The notes: generated from the letters alone by a model not told the origin. A stretch of DNA of 64,000 nt from Akkermansia muciniphila (GCF_002884975.1 NZ_PJKB01000002.1:641369-705368); one strand, 5' to 3'. Positions 45,673 through 55,325 are shown, numbered from the stretch's first letter. Made by a program: numbers and translations.

Positions 45673-47667
45673 ATGGTTCTGGCCGTTCAAAATCTGCGCG
45701 TACAGTATGGCGCGCGCGTTCTGTTTAATGATCTCTCCTTTACGATTGAGGATGGGGAAAGAATTGCCCTGGCGGGCCATAACGGCGCGGGCAAGTCCAC
45801 GCTGATGAAGTGCATCGCCGGACTTAATGAACCGGATTCCGGGTCCATCATCAAGGCCAGGAACTCCCAGGTGGGTTATCTGCCCCAGGAGGGCATCCAC
45901 GTCCGCGGGCGCAGGCTCATTGATGAAGCCATGTCCGCCTTTGCGGATTTGATGGAACTCCAGACGCGCATTGACGCGCTGACGAAGGAGATGGCGGAGC
46001 TGGACCCGCGCTCCGCCGCGTATTCCGAGGTGCTTAATGAGATCGGGGAGCTGGAGCTGGTGCTGCACGCCCATGATTCCGCCCGGCTGCGTCCCCGCAC
46101 GGAATCCATCCTGCGCGGGCTGGGGTTCAAGGACCGGGACTTTGGACGGGACTGCGGGGAATTTTCCGGCGGCTGGCAAATGCGCATCGCCCTGGCCAAG
46201 CTGCTGCTCCGGGAGCCGGAAGTACTGCTGCTGGATGAACCGACAAACCACCTGGACATTCAGTCCCAGCGGTGGATGGAACAATATCTGCGTACCTACC
46301 GTGGCGCCATCATCCTTATTTCCCACGATGTGGCGCTGCTGGATTCCCTGGTTTCCCGCACCATCGCCTTTTACCATGGCCGGGCGGAGGAGTACGCGGG
46401 CAATTTCTCCTATTTCCTGAAGGAAAGCGTGCTGCGGAAGGAGATCCTGCTGCGCCAGAAAAAGGCCCAGGACCGGGAAATAGCCAAGACGAAGGAGTTC
46501 ATTGACCGCTTCCGCTACAAGGCCACCAAGGCGTCCCTGGTGCAGTCCCGCATCAAGCAGTTGGAAAAAGTGGAGCTGATTGAGGTGGAGGAGGATGACG
46601 CCGTGATGAATTTCCATTTTCCCACCCCTCCCGCCGGAGCTCATTCCGTGGTCAGGCTGGAGAAGGTTTCCAAGCGTTACGGCCCCATTTCCGTCTTTGA
46701 GGATGTGGATTTTGAAATCGTGAAGGGGGACCGCATCGCCATTGTGGGGGTGAACGGCGCGGGCAAGTCCACGTTTTCCCGTCTTATTTCCGGCGGGGAG
46801 GAGCCCAGCTCCGGCAGCGTGGCGATGGGGCGCCATACGCAGATCGCCTTCTTCTCCCAAACGCATGCGGATGACCTGGACCCGGAAAAGACGGTCCTGG
46901 AATGCGTGGAGGCGGCCGCTACGCGGGAATCCGCGCCCATGGTGCGCAACCTGCTGGGCTGTTTCCTGTTCCGGGGGGATGACGTGCACAAGCGCGTGGG
47001 CGTGCTCTCCGGGGGTGAACGCTCCCGCGTGGCGCTGGTGTGCATGCTGCTGCATCCGGCCAATTTCCTGATTCTGGACGAACCGACGAACCACCTGGAC
47101 ATCCAGTCCCAGCAGGTGCTTCAACAGGCGTTGTCCGAATATCCGGGTTCCTACTGCATTGTTTCCCACAACCGCAGTTTTCTGGACCCCATCGTGACGA
47201 AGGTGCTGGAATTCGTGCCGGGAGAGAAGCCGCGCATTTACATAGGCAATGTTTCCGATTATCTGGAAAAGGTGGAGCGGGACCAGGCCCTGGCTTCCTC
47301 CGCCGCGTCTTCCGCCTCCGGGGCGGCTGACCCGGGAGCCGGAGTGGACCGCAGGGCGCGCAGGCGCCTGGAAGCGGAAATACGCCAGAAAAAGACGCGC
47401 CAGCTCCGCCCCCTTCAGGAGAAACTGGAACAGCTGGAAGCGGAGATAGCGCGTCTGGAAATGGAAAAGACGGAGATTACCTCCCGGCTGGAATGTCCGG
47501 AGGTGGCGGCTGATACGGAAGCCGTCATGGAACTTACTACCCGCTTCCAGCAGGCGGACCGCCAGTTGGAAACCTGCTTTACGCAGTGGGCCGATCTTTC
47601 AGAGAAGATTGAAGAAACGGAAGCCCGCATTGAAGAAGAGGCGGAAAGAAACTTTTCCGGAAGCTGA
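45673..47667 (+). CDS. ABC-F family ATPase with C-terminal coiled coil (Uup-like)
   Basis: 664 aa from the ATG at 45673. Two cassettes: Walker A GHNGAGKST and GVNGAGKST, signatures FSGGW and LSGGERSR, Walker B LLLDEPTNHLD and LILDEPTNHLD. The C-terminal 100 residues (about 560-664) form a charged coiled coil (RRLEAEIRQKKTRQLRPLQE) as in Uup and related proteins that bind DNA/ribosomes. Distinct from the shorter ABC-F at 14645-16255. It is followed by a terminator shared with the convergent PEP-CTERM gene. Confidence 0.93.
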   Translation: MVLAVQNLRVQYGARVLFNDLSFTIEDGERIALAGHNGAGKSTLMKCIAGLNEPDSGSIIKARNSQVGYLPQEGIHVRGRRLIDEAMSAFADLMELQTRIDALTKEMAELDPRSAAYSEVLNEIGELELVLHAHDSARLRPRTESILRGLGFKDRDFGRDCGEFSGGWQMRIALAKLLLREPEVLLLDEPTNHLDIQSQRWMEQYLRTYRGAIILISHDVALLDSLVSRTIAFYHGRAEEYAGNFSYFLKESVLRKEILLRQKKAQDREIAKTKEFIDRFRYKATKASLVQSRIKQLEKVELIEVEEDDAVMNFHFPTPPAGAHSVVRLEKVSKRYGPISVFEDVDFEIVKGDRIAIVGVNGAGKSTFSRLISGGEEPSSGSVAMGRHTQIAFFSQTHADDLDPEKTVLECVEAAATRESAPMVRNLLGCFLFRGDDVHKRVGVLSGGERSRVALVCMLLHPANFLILDEPTNHLDIQSQQVLQQALSEYPGSYCIVSHNRSFLDPIVTKVLEFVPGEKPRIYIGNVSDYLEKVERDQALASSAASSASGAADPGAGVDRRARRRLEAEIRQKKTRQLRPLQEKLEQLEAEIARLEMEKTEITSRLECPEVAADTEAVMELTTRFQQADRQLETCFTQWADLSEKIEETEARIEEEAERNFSGS

Positions 47668-47682
47668 GGGAATTTTCAATGA

Positions 47683-47722
47683 AAAACAGGACCGTTTCCC
47701 GGTGGGGGAACGGTCCTGTTTT
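47683..47722. terminator. bidirectional terminator between ABC-F and PEP-CTERM genes
   Basis: Arms AAAACAGGACCGTT and AACGGTCCTGTTTT, serving convergent transcription from both sides. Confidence 0.85.
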
Positions 47723-47760
47723 GATGCAGGAATCAATCGGAGATGAAGTGATGCCTGCGG

Positions 47761-48411
47761 CTATGCCCGGCGGCGCAGAAGCAGGGCGGCCAGACCGAGC
47801 AGGCTGAGGGAAGCTGCTGCCGGTTCCGGCACCACGTCCCCTTGCAGGCCCAATTGGGAAAGCCCCAGGAAGGTGCCTCCGGTATTGGGAGCCTTGGCGT
47901 TCACGGTAAGGGTGAAGGTTTCTCCCGCCTTGACGGTGACCGGGGTATTGAAGGAAGCTTGCTGGATATCCGCTGTCGGCGTGCCGTCCTTGTCGGCCTG
48001 GACGCGCTCGAAACTCAGGTCAGCCGTGGCGGAAGAATCTCCGGCGGTTAGCGTAACGGTAGCGGTTCCAGTCTTGGAGTCCGTATTGCCATGGCGTGCG
48101 CCGGTTCCGGTGACGAATTGGAAGCCCAGGTTAAGGGAAGAGAGGGTGATGTCCTGCGCGGCCGTGAAGGAAAAGGTGACGGTCCATCCGGCGTTGTTAT
48201 TCTGCATCTGGGCATTGGGAACCAGGAGGTCCGCAGCCAGGTTGCCGGAAAGGGATGTGGAGGGATTGGAGAGCGTAACGGAAGCGCCGTCCAGAAAATC
48301 ACTATCCACATTGATGGAGGTTTGGTGAAACCGGGTTTCATACAGGGTAGTCGCTGCCTGTACCCCGGAAATGCATACTAAAAAAGCTGAGATGGAAAGG
48401 AGCTTTTTCAT
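47761..48411 (-). CDS. PEP-CTERM sorting-domain protein
   Basis: 216 aa. Signal peptide MKKLLSISAFLVCISGVQA; ectodomain of beta-sandwich appearance rich in Thr, Ser and Asn (GWTVTFSFTAAQDITL, VKAGETFTLTVNAKAP); C-terminal VVPEPAAASLSLLGLA followed by LLLRRRA. Predicted exosortase substrate at the cell surface. Its upstream region holds an inverted-repeat pair of the same design as the other PEP-CTERM loci, so expression may be switched by inversion. Confidence 0.85.
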   Translation of the reverse strand: MKKLLSISAFLVCISGVQAATTLYETRFHQTSINVDSDFLDGASVTLSNPSTSLSGNLAADLLVPNAQMQNNNAGWTVTFSFTAAQDITLSSLNLGFQFVTGTGARHGNTDSKTGTATVTLTAGDSSATADLSFERVQADKDGTPTADIQQASFNTPVTVKAGETFTLTVNAKAPNTGGTFLGLSQLGLQGDVVPEPAAASLSLLGLAALLLRRRA

Positions 48412-48425
48412 GCATTTTATATTAG

Positions 48426-48605
48426 CGGATTAGATATCCGGTAAATGGGAAAAGGAAAATGGGAGTAAAGGAAGGAACACATTATCAAGGATTCATGAAA
48501 ACGGAACTTCATTGCATCTTGGCCGTATTTCTGATTCTCCCTCTTTGCCTGCGGTGAAACTCGTTTTTTCTTAAAAAATTTTGTTGTCTGCGGATATCTA
48601 ATCCG
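48426..48605. repeat. inverted-repeat-bounded segment upstream of PEP-CTERM gene (candidate invertible promoter)
   Basis: Left arm CGGATTAGATATCCG (48426-48440) and right arm CGGATATCTAATCCG (48591-48605) are exact reverse complements. The enclosed 150 bases are AT-rich and non-coding. Only the left side has a gene facing away from the segment. A GATAAT box on the minus strand (48481-48486) could be a -10, but no good -35 accompanies it. Confidence 0.68.
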
Positions 48606-48722
48606 GTAACGGGAACCTTGCCATGGTGTAACAGAATGAATGTTTGGCTGAAACGGGGCATCGTGCGCCCGGAATGGGAAATTCTGCAATACTGGGAACG
48701 TCCTATCCGGGAGTGGGCGGAA

Positions 48723-49658
48723 TCAGCTTTTTTGCAGGATGGCCTTTTCTTCCTTGGCTTTTGCGCTTTTCCGCGTTTTTTTCCTGTACTCGGAAATCAT
48801 GACGCCGCAGAGGGTCAGCAGAATGCCCGTCAGGGAAATCCAGGTCAGGCGTTCTCCCAGGATGATGGAGGAAGCCACCACGGCCACGACGGGAACCATG
48901 TAGATGTAAACGCTGGATTTGACAGCTCCCAGGATTTCCACCACGCGGTTCCAGGACAGGAAACACAGGGCGGAGGCGAAGAGGCCCAGGTAGAGCAGGT
49001 TGAGCGCATTGACGGGCTTCACCATCAGATGCCAGTCCATGTTCACCGGAAGGACGAACAGGGCCGGAATCATCAGCACAATACCGTAAAAGAAGATACG
49101 CCGCGTGCAGATGATCATGTTGGACGTGTTGACGCCGATTTTTTTCATCAGGATGGAATACACCGCCCAGACGAAGGCCGCTCCCAGGGCCAGCACATCC
49201 CCCACCGGGTTCAGCTCCAGCACAAAGGCTCCGTTCGCCATGATGAGGAAGATGCCCGTAAAGGCAGCGGCGAAACCCAGGAAGAAGCGCCGGGAGAAAC
49301 CTTCTCCTTTCAGCAGGAAGTGGGCCAGAAGGGCTGTGAAAAAGGGAACTACGGCCACGATGATGCCCACGTTGGAAGCGAAAGTGTACGTGAGGGCGAT
49401 GTTTTCCAGCAGGAAGTACAGGGTAACGCCCGTAAGGCCCGCCCCGGCGAACAGGAGTTCCTTTTTCCACCCGGAGAGCGGAAGCAGCCGCGGCCTCAGG
49501 CACCAAAGGAAAGCGTACCCGATGACAAACCGGGTAAAGAGCACTGTGACAGGCGTAAAGTCCCGGAGAAGCACCTTGGTGGAGACGAAGGTGGTTCCCC
49601 AGATCAGGATGGTTATGAGGGCGGCGGCATGGCCCAGGGTGCGCTGGCGGGAGTTCAT
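48723..49658 (-). CDS. DMT-superfamily (EamA) transporter
   Basis: 311 aa with ten membrane helices in two repeated EamA halves (LITILIWGTTFVSTKVLLRD, ALCFLSWNRVVEILGAVKS). Probably exports a small metabolite, substrate unknown. It overlaps the cupin gene by 4 bases, so the order cysS, cupin, exporter is one unit. A cysteine-tRNA synthetase upstream invites the guess of a link to cysteine or its derivatives, but this is not supported by a motif. Confidence 0.88.
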   Translation of the reverse strand: MNSRQRTLGHAAALITILIWGTTFVSTKVLLRDFTPVTVLFTRFVIGYAFLWCLRPRLLPLSGWKKELLFAGAGLTGVTLYFLLENIALTYTFASNVGIIVAVVPFFTALLAHFLLKGEGFSRRFFLGFAAAFTGIFLIMANGAFVLELNPVGDVLALGAAFVWAVYSILMKKIGVNTSNMIICTRRIFFYGIVLMIPALFVLPVNMDWHLMVKPVNALNLLYLGLFASALCFLSWNRVVEILGAVKSSVYIYMVPVVAVVASSIILGERLTWISLTGILLTLCGVMISEYRKKTRKSAKAKEEKAILQKS

Positions 49659-49999
49659 TGGTTTGACGGGATGGGGGGAGTGCAGGAGGCTTCCAGTGCC
49701 AGGCCTACGATTTCCGCCGGTTCCGGGCTCCTGTTCCAGACGGCGTGGAGGACGCCGCCGGGCACGAGCAGGGATTCATGCTCACGGACTGTTCTTTCCT
49801 CCTCCTCCATCAGGACGGTGACCGTTCCCCGGGTGACGATGAACAGATGGGCGTGCGCGTGGCGGTGCGGGGAGAGGGGGCCGCCTCCGCCGGGTTCCAT
49901 TTTGGCGAAGGCTCCTTTCTTCAGGATTCCCTGCGCTTCCGCAAACAGGGGCCTGGCCGTGAAGCCGGCATGATTGGGGATAGGGGAAAAAGCGTCCAT
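49655..49999 (-). CDS. small cupin-domain protein
   Basis: 114 aa from the ATG at 49999 (MDAFSPIPNHAG). Cupin motif 1 SPHRHAHAHLFIVTRGTVTV gives the HxH metal ligands, and PGGVLHAVWNRS motif 2 gives the third histidine. No other domain. Substrate unknown. Translationally coupled to the exporter gene that follows. Confidence 0.83.
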   Translation of the reverse strand: MDAFSPIPNHAGFTARPLFAEAQGILKKGAFAKMEPGGGGPLSPHRHAHAHLFIVTRGTVTVLMEEEERTVREHESLLVPGGVLHAVWNRSPEPAEIVGLALEASCTPPIPSNQ

Positions 50000-50004
50000 G
50001 CAGG

Positions 50005-51420
50005 TCAGTTGCGCGCCAGGTCGTACCCGTCCTTGCGGTCCTTGATGGTCCATCCCAGTTCCGTCACTTCCGCCCGCAGGCGGTCGGCTTCCGCCCAGTC
50101 CCGGTCCTGCTTGGCCTGCCAGCGCTGTTCCGCCAGGGAACGCACTTTTTCCGGGGCTTCCTCCTGTTCCTCTTCCGGCAGAAGGATGCCGAAGGCGGCC
50201 AGGATGAAGTGGAAGGCATTCCGCATGCGGCGCGCCTCCTCCGGGGCCAGGGAGGAAATGTCCGCTTTTTTAATGGCGCTGAAGACGTGGCCCAGGGCCT
50301 CCGGAGTGTTCAGGTCATCGTTCAGGCTGTCCCACGCGGGCTGGAAGATGCCTGGTTCCGGGGGGGCCGTGCAGAATTCCTGATAGGATGGAACGGAGTC
50401 CGTTCCGGAAGCGCTGCGGAGTTGCGCGTCGAATTTGGACAGGCGGTTCAGAGCGGCTTTGGCGTCATCCAGGGAGGAGAGGGTAAAGTTTAGCGGCCGG
50501 CGGTAGTAGCCGCCCGCCAGCACGTACCTGACGGCTGACGGCTTGTGGCCCAGTTTGTCCAGGTCCGCCAGCGTGTACATATTGCCCAGGGATTTGGACA
50601 TCTTGCCGCCGTTTACCAGCAGGTGCGTGATGTGGAACCACAGCCGCGCGAAACCTCCGCCGCAGGCGCAGCGGGACTGCGCCACCTCGTTTTCATGGTG
50701 AGGGAACACCAGGTCCACGCCGCCGGAGTGAAGATCAAAGTCATTGCCGAAGTATTTGTGAATCATGGCGGAGCATTCCAGGTGCCAGCCGGGGCGGCCT
50801 TCCCCCCACGGGGAGGGCCAGAAGTTGTCCCCGTCTTCCGGACGGCGGCTTTTCCACAGGACGAAGTCCGCCACGGAGTCCTTTTCATATTCGTCCGCGT
50901 TGGACCGGGCGTTCGCGGTTTTGCCCAGGTCCAGTTCGCGTTCATCCAGGTGGGAGAGTTTCCCGTATTCCGGGAAAGAGGAAATTCTGAAGTAGACGGA
51001 ACCGTCATCCGAGACATAGGCGTGGCCCTTTTCCACCAGCGCCTGCACCATTTGAATCTGTTCCGGAATGTGGCTTACCGCGGAGGGTTCCTCATGCGGG
51101 GGAAGGCAGTTGAGGGCCGTGCAGTCCTGGTGGAACCGGTCCGTCCAGCCGGCGGTGAATTCCGCCAGGGTGACGCCGGCCTTTTGGGAATCACGGATGG
51201 TCTTGTCATCCACATCCGTCAGGTTGCGGACGTGCATGGTGGGGGTTCCGCCCAGCTCCACGACGCGGCGGAAAATGTCCTGCATGACAAAGGTGCGGAA
51301 GTTGCCGATGTGGGCCGGGCCGTACACCGTGGGGCCGCAGCAGTAGAAACGCAGCCTTTTTCCATCCATGGGGGAAACGTCCTGTGCCGTTCTGGTGCGG
51401 GTATCGTAAAGGTGTAACAT
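50005..51420 (-). CDS. cysS: cysteinyl-tRNA synthetase
   Basis: 471 aa. Class I synthetase: HIGN signature at residues 37-40 (GPAHIGNFR), KMSKS at 273-277, and the zinc ligands C28, C205-region and H/C residues of LHSGGVDLVFPHHENEVAQS. Length and order are normal. It ends 5 bases before the cupin start, so the small operon begins here. Confidence 0.97.
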   Translation of the reverse strand: MLHLYDTRTRTAQDVSPMDGKRLRFYCCGPTVYGPAHIGNFRTFVMQDIFRRVVELGGTPTMHVRNLTDVDDKTIRDSQKAGVTLAEFTAGWTDRFHQDCTALNCLPPHEEPSAVSHIPEQIQMVQALVEKGHAYVSDDGSVYFRISSFPEYGKLSHLDERELDLGKTANARSNADEYEKDSVADFVLWKSRRPEDGDNFWPSPWGEGRPGWHLECSAMIHKYFGNDFDLHSGGVDLVFPHHENEVAQSRCACGGGFARLWFHITHLLVNGGKMSKSLGNMYTLADLDKLGHKPSAVRYVLAGGYYRRPLNFTLSSLDDAKAALNRLSKFDAQLRSASGTDSVPSYQEFCTAPPEPGIFQPAWDSLNDDLNTPEALGHVFSAIKKADISSLAPEEARRMRNAFHFILAAFGILLPEEEQEEAPEKVRSLAEQRWQAKQDRDWAEADRLRAEVTELGWTIKDRKDGYDLARN

Positions 51421-51469
51421 GGCGGCACGATTAGAAGGGAAGAGAGCCGTCCGGTCAAGCGGGAAAAAG

Positions 51470-51507
51470 AGGGCCGGGGACTGGCGGCTGCCCGCGTCCC
51501 CGGCCCT
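51470..51507 (-). terminator. terminator of the GH20 gene
   Basis: Arms AGGGCCGGGGAC and GTCCCCGGCCCT around 14 bases, followed on the minus strand by CTTTTT. Starts 35 bases past the stop. Confidence 0.9.
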
Positions 51508-51542
51508 GAAAGAATCGGATGGTGCTGAAGGTTCAGGAAAGG

Positions 51543-53099
51543 TTATTTGCCCGCGTCCTGCTGGCCCTTCTTATAGTTCGCGTTAATGCGGTCTATTTCT
51601 TCCTGGGTGATGGAGGATTCCCGGTAGGGCTTGTTTTCCACCGTGCGTTCCAGGGTGTAGCCGAAGCGCTTCTGGAACCGCTTTTTGTGGGTTTCCATTT
51701 TCTTTTCAAAGTCCTCCAGGCTGGGGCGTTCCTTGTGGCTGCCCCAGGCGCTTTCAGATACGGCCATGGCGCGCGGATAGGTCATGTACATCAGCAGTTC
51801 CCCGGAGGGAATCCATTCCGCCCACATGCAGAGGTTGATGCCCTTGATGTGCTTGACGTCGTTCTTGTCACGCCCGTTGCGGGGGTCGAAGTTATAGCAG
51901 TCTTTCAGCAGGATGGGGCCGCCGCCGGGCCGGGCGCGCACGTCGTCCGCCGGGAATTTCATCTGGGTGCGGGCCAGGTAATACTTGTACTGGGGGGTGA
52001 CGATGAGGTCGATGCCCTGTTCCTTCGTCTTGTCAATGCAGCGGGGGAATTCCCCCGGCAGCCAGGACATGACGGTTTCTCCCTTGTGGTAGTAGCTCTT
52101 GTTGATGTCGTACCACAGGATGGGCTTTTTCTTATTCTTGGCAAGCATGGCGCCCAGGCTCTTGGTGAAATCGCTCATCTGGGCTTCCACGTCGTCCCCC
52201 TGGCCCTTTTTGGCGCGGGCGGCCTGGCAGTCCGCGCATTTTTTCCAGTCGCCCATGGGGCATTCGTCACCGCCGATGTGGACGTACCCGAAGGGGAAAA
52301 TCTGCTGGAGGGTGTCATAGGTGTCCTTGAGGAATTTCTTGGTGCCCGCTTTCTGTGGGCAGATCAGCTTGGAGGAAACGCCTCCGTGCGTCCATAACTG
52401 GGCCCGCTTGGTATTGCAGCAGAATTCGGGGTAGGAGGCCGCCAGCGCCATGTTGTGGCCCGGCATTTCCACTTCCGGGAGCACCTGGATGCCGCGCGCC
52501 TTGCAGTAGGCCACCAGGTCCTGGAGTTCTTTCTTGCTGTACATGCCTTCATTGGCCAGCAGGGAGTTGTTCTGGCCTTCCGGAGCGGAGGGGCGCACGG
52601 AGCCGATGGTGCGGAGCTTGTCGTAGCCCGGCACGGGGAGGCGCCAGCCTTGGTCTTCCGTCAGGTGGAGGTGCAGGACGTTGTACTTGTAGTAGTGCAT
52701 GGCGTCCACAAAGTTGTAAAGCTCCTTCATGGGGTAGTGGTAGCGGCCCACGTCCACCATCATGCCGCGCCAGCCGAAGTCCGGAGCGTCCTGGATGGAG
52801 CCGCAGGGGAGCCCTTCCGGGGAGTCCGCGAGCTGGTCCTGAAGCTGGAACAGGGTTGCCATGGCCATGGCTTTTCCGTTGGGGGTGGTGTAGCGGAGCT
52901 CCACGCCGCCGGGCGTGAGCTTCATGGAGTAGCCTTCATTACCCAGGCCGGAAACTTTTTGCTCGTTCAGGATTTTGAGGTTCTTGGTGGTGCCGGAGGC
53001 CGTAGTTACCTTGACGGGTTCCGGAATGATATTGTAGGGGTTGGTCCCGGCCCAGCAGAGGGAGCTGAGGAACGCTGCCGCTAATAAAAGCGCTTTCAT
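51543..53099 (-). CDS. secreted GH20 beta-N-acetylhexosaminidase
   Basis: 518 aa with signal peptide (MKALLLAAAFLSSLCWAG). GH20 substrate-assisted catalysis: the Asp-Glu pair D278-E279 in HIGGDECPMGDW, with W and Y residues of the active site. NPYNIIPEPVKVTTASGTTK is the start of the family's N-terminal (GH20b) domain. Removes terminal GlcNAc/GalNAc from mucin glycans at the cell surface or periplasm. The sulfatase gene immediately upstream (100 bases) on the same strand may uncover its substrate. Confidence 0.95.
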   Translation of the reverse strand: MKALLLAAAFLSSLCWAGTNPYNIIPEPVKVTTASGTTKNLKILNEQKVSGLGNEGYSMKLTPGGVELRYTTPNGKAMAMATLFQLQDQLADSPEGLPCGSIQDAPDFGWRGMMVDVGRYHYPMKELYNFVDAMHYYKYNVLHLHLTEDQGWRLPVPGYDKLRTIGSVRPSAPEGQNNSLLANEGMYSKKELQDLVAYCKARGIQVLPEVEMPGHNMALAASYPEFCCNTKRAQLWTHGGVSSKLICPQKAGTKKFLKDTYDTLQQIFPFGYVHIGGDECPMGDWKKCADCQAARAKKGQGDDVEAQMSDFTKSLGAMLAKNKKKPILWYDINKSYYHKGETVMSWLPGEFPRCIDKTKEQGIDLIVTPQYKYYLARTQMKFPADDVRARPGGGPILLKDCYNFDPRNGRDKNDVKHIKGINLCMWAEWIPSGELLMYMTYPRAMAVSESAWGSHKERPSLEDFEKKMETHKKRFQKRFGYTLERTVENKPYRESSITQEEIDRINANYKKGQQDAGK

Positions 53100-53152
53100 A
53101 TAATGGGGGATGTGGTGTTGATTATTGTTTAGGATGAGGATGTTTTCTTTTA

Positions 53153-53183
53153 CCGCCCTCCGGCGTTACGCGCCGGAGGGCGG
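53153..53183 (-). terminator. hairpin between sulfatase and GH20 genes
   Basis: Perfect 13-bp arms CCGCCCTCCGGCG / CGCCGGAGGGCGG with a 5-base loop. On the minus strand TAAAAG, not a T run, follows, so it may be an attenuator or mRNA-stability element rather than a full terminator. Confidence 0.5.
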
Positions 53184-53198
53184 ATTCATGGTGTGTTT

Positions 53199-54947
53199 TC
53201 AGTTTTTGGCGGGGGCGCAATCCCATTGCGGTTTGACGGAGAGCTTGCCCGTGGCGCCGGGAAAGCCTTCCGGCACCTGGCAATCCTTGCGGAGTTTGCC
53301 GTACAGTTCCTTGAGTTCCTTCAAGGTTGCCGCATATTCCGGCTTGCCGGCTACGTTGTGCATTTGGGCCGGATCCTTCTGGTTGTCAAAGAGCATCCAT
53401 TCGTCACTGGTCCAGAGGTAGGACAGGGTATAGCGGTCCGTCCGCAGGCCGTCATGGCGCGGGGCATTGTGTTCCCCCGGGTTTTCATAAAAGGCGTAAT
53501 AAAGGGGACGGTCCGTGAATTCCTTGTGTTCCCCCGTCTTGAACAACGGAGCAAGGCTGCGGCCCTGGAAGGTATTCATGTTTTCCGGGGTGGCGGCTCC
53601 GGCCACTTCACAGAAGGTGGGGGCGTAGTCCAGTTCCTGCACCATCGCGGCGGAGCGCACGCCGGGCTTGATGTGGCCGGGCCATTTCATGATAAGGGGC
53701 ATGCGGAAGGATTCCTCAAAAATCCAGCGTTTGTCATACAGGCCGTGTTCCCCCATGTAGAAGCCCTGGTCCCCGCAGTAGAGAACCAGCGTGTTCTTGT
53801 CCAGGCCGTTCTGCTTCAGGTAGTCCATGATCTGGCCGATGCTTTCATCCACGGAGAGCACGGTTCCCAGGTAGTCTTCCATGTAATGGCGCCAGCGGCG
53901 CAGCAGGATGTCCCTCTGCGTCTTGATTTTTCCGCTCCGAATGTCCTTCACGAGCTGGACGGTGCGGGCCTTGTGGTAGTTGTACCAGGCTTCCTTCTGC
54001 TGCGGGTCCATGCGAACCCATTCCGGCATTTCCCAGTCATACTTGGTATGCAGGGTCTTGGATTCCGGGCAGGAGAGCATTTTCTGGATGTCTTCCGGCA
54101 CCACGTCCTTGATCAGGTGTTCGTCAGACCAGACGTTGAAGTGGTTGAGCAGCGTCTGTTCCGTCATTTTCAGGAATTCCGGGCGGTCCGCAAAGTCATC
54201 TTCCAGATTGGCGGGCGGGTCAATGGCATCCGCGTACTGCTTGGCGCGGCCCAGGTTCTGGATGGAGGGGCACCAGCAGCGGTGCGGAGCCTTGTGGCCC
54301 ACGACGAGCATGAAGGGCTTGTCCTTGTCCCGCTGTTCCAGCCATTTGAGGCTTTTCTGCGTGACCAGCTCCGTGGCATAGCCGGGTTCCGTCTTCACCA
54401 CGCGCTTGCCGTCTTTGCCGGGGGTGATGAAATCCGGATTGAAATAGTTGCCCTGGCCTGGGAAGATTTCCCAGTAGTCGAATCCGGTGGGGTTGGATTC
54501 ATATTTGGACGTGTCTCCCTTGGCGTCCGGCGGAATAGCTTCCAAGTGCCATTTGCCTACAATGGCAGTCTGGTACCCGGCCTTCTGGAGCATCTTGGGG
54601 AAGGTTGGCTGGGAACCGTCAAAAGGAGCCGCGTGTTCATTGAAAAGGTAGCCGTTCATGTGGGAATGGCGCCCCGTGTAGATGCAGGCGCGGGAGGGGC
54701 CGCAGAGGGAATTGGCGCAGTAGCTGCGGTCAAAGACCATGCCTTCATCCGCCAGTTTGCGGAAGTTCGGATACGGCATGGGGGAATCCTTGTCACAGGT
54801 GCCCAGAGTCTGGTAGGAGTGGTCATCAGTAACAATAACCAGGATATTGGGGCGCTGGTCCGGCGCCTGCTTCTGCGGCTGGTCCGCGGAAGCTGGCAGG
54901 GAACAGGCCGCGAGCATCAATGCGGTGACGGCATGGCGGTTCATCAT
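53199..54947 (-). CDS. secreted sulfatase (Cys-type)
   Basis: 582 aa. Signal peptide (MMNRHAVTALMLAACSLPASA). The modified residue motif reads C82-G-P-S-R86 followed by ACIYTGR, so the active cysteine would be converted to formylglycine. N-terminal metal site IVTDDHSYQ, and HWH/K-type residues (VGKWHLE, VVGHKAPHRCW) complete the alkaline-phosphatase fold. Likely removes sulfate from mucin sugars in the periplasm or outside. In anaerobes Cys-type sulfatases are matured by a radical SAM enzyme (anSME), not encoded here. Confidence 0.93.
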   Translation of the reverse strand: MMNRHAVTALMLAACSLPASADQPQKQAPDQRPNILVIVTDDHSYQTLGTCDKDSPMPYPNFRKLADEGMVFDRSYCANSLCGPSRACIYTGRHSHMNGYLFNEHAAPFDGSQPTFPKMLQKAGYQTAIVGKWHLEAIPPDAKGDTSKYESNPTGFDYWEIFPGQGNYFNPDFITPGKDGKRVVKTEPGYATELVTQKSLKWLEQRDKDKPFMLVVGHKAPHRCWCPSIQNLGRAKQYADAIDPPANLEDDFADRPEFLKMTEQTLLNHFNVWSDEHLIKDVVPEDIQKMLSCPESKTLHTKYDWEMPEWVRMDPQQKEAWYNYHKARTVQLVKDIRSGKIKTQRDILLRRWRHYMEDYLGTVLSVDESIGQIMDYLKQNGLDKNTLVLYCGDQGFYMGEHGLYDKRWIFEESFRMPLIMKWPGHIKPGVRSAAMVQELDYAPTFCEVAGAATPENMNTFQGRSLAPLFKTGEHKEFTDRPLYYAFYENPGEHNAPRHDGLRTDRYTLSYLWTSDEWMLFDNQKDPAQMHNVAGKPEYAATLKELKELYGKLRKDCQVPEGFPGATGKLSVKPQWDCAPAKN

Positions 54948-55325
54948 TGGAATTATGAATTAAACAGGTGAATGGTTGAACAGGGGCGGCAGGATTTGTC
55001 CGGAAGAACATTGATGCCAGTGTGGAAAAAGACCACATCCCCGAAAGAAAAAACTGACAAAAGAGAGTTTTAGGAAAAATAAAACATCAGTTTTATATTT
55101 CAATACAAAAATAGGAGTAATGCCGGGGAGCGGGAAAAGAGCTCCCTGCCAATGGAGCGGCAGGAAGAGGTACGGCCTAGCCCGAATACAGGGCATGAGG
55201 GCGAATTCCACCTGACGGAAGGGCCCGCCTGGATGCCTGATAGCGTGGCCGGAATGCAGGAATTCCCAGGTTACGGCATTCCTTTACGGGTGGGAAAAGG
55301 GCAGTGGGGCCGAAGGTCAGGCGTC
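54948..55325. other. intergenic region upstream of the sulfatase
   Basis: The AT-rich left half holds a sigma70-like promoter for the sulfatase (see 55076-55103). The right half has open frames without coding signature. No RNA gene seen. Confidence 0.5.
55076..55103 (-). promoter_or_regulatory. predicted sulfatase promoter
   Basis: On the minus strand TTGAAA (55098-55103), a 16-base spacer and TATTTT (55076-55081), about 120 bases before the start codon. Confidence 0.42.
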
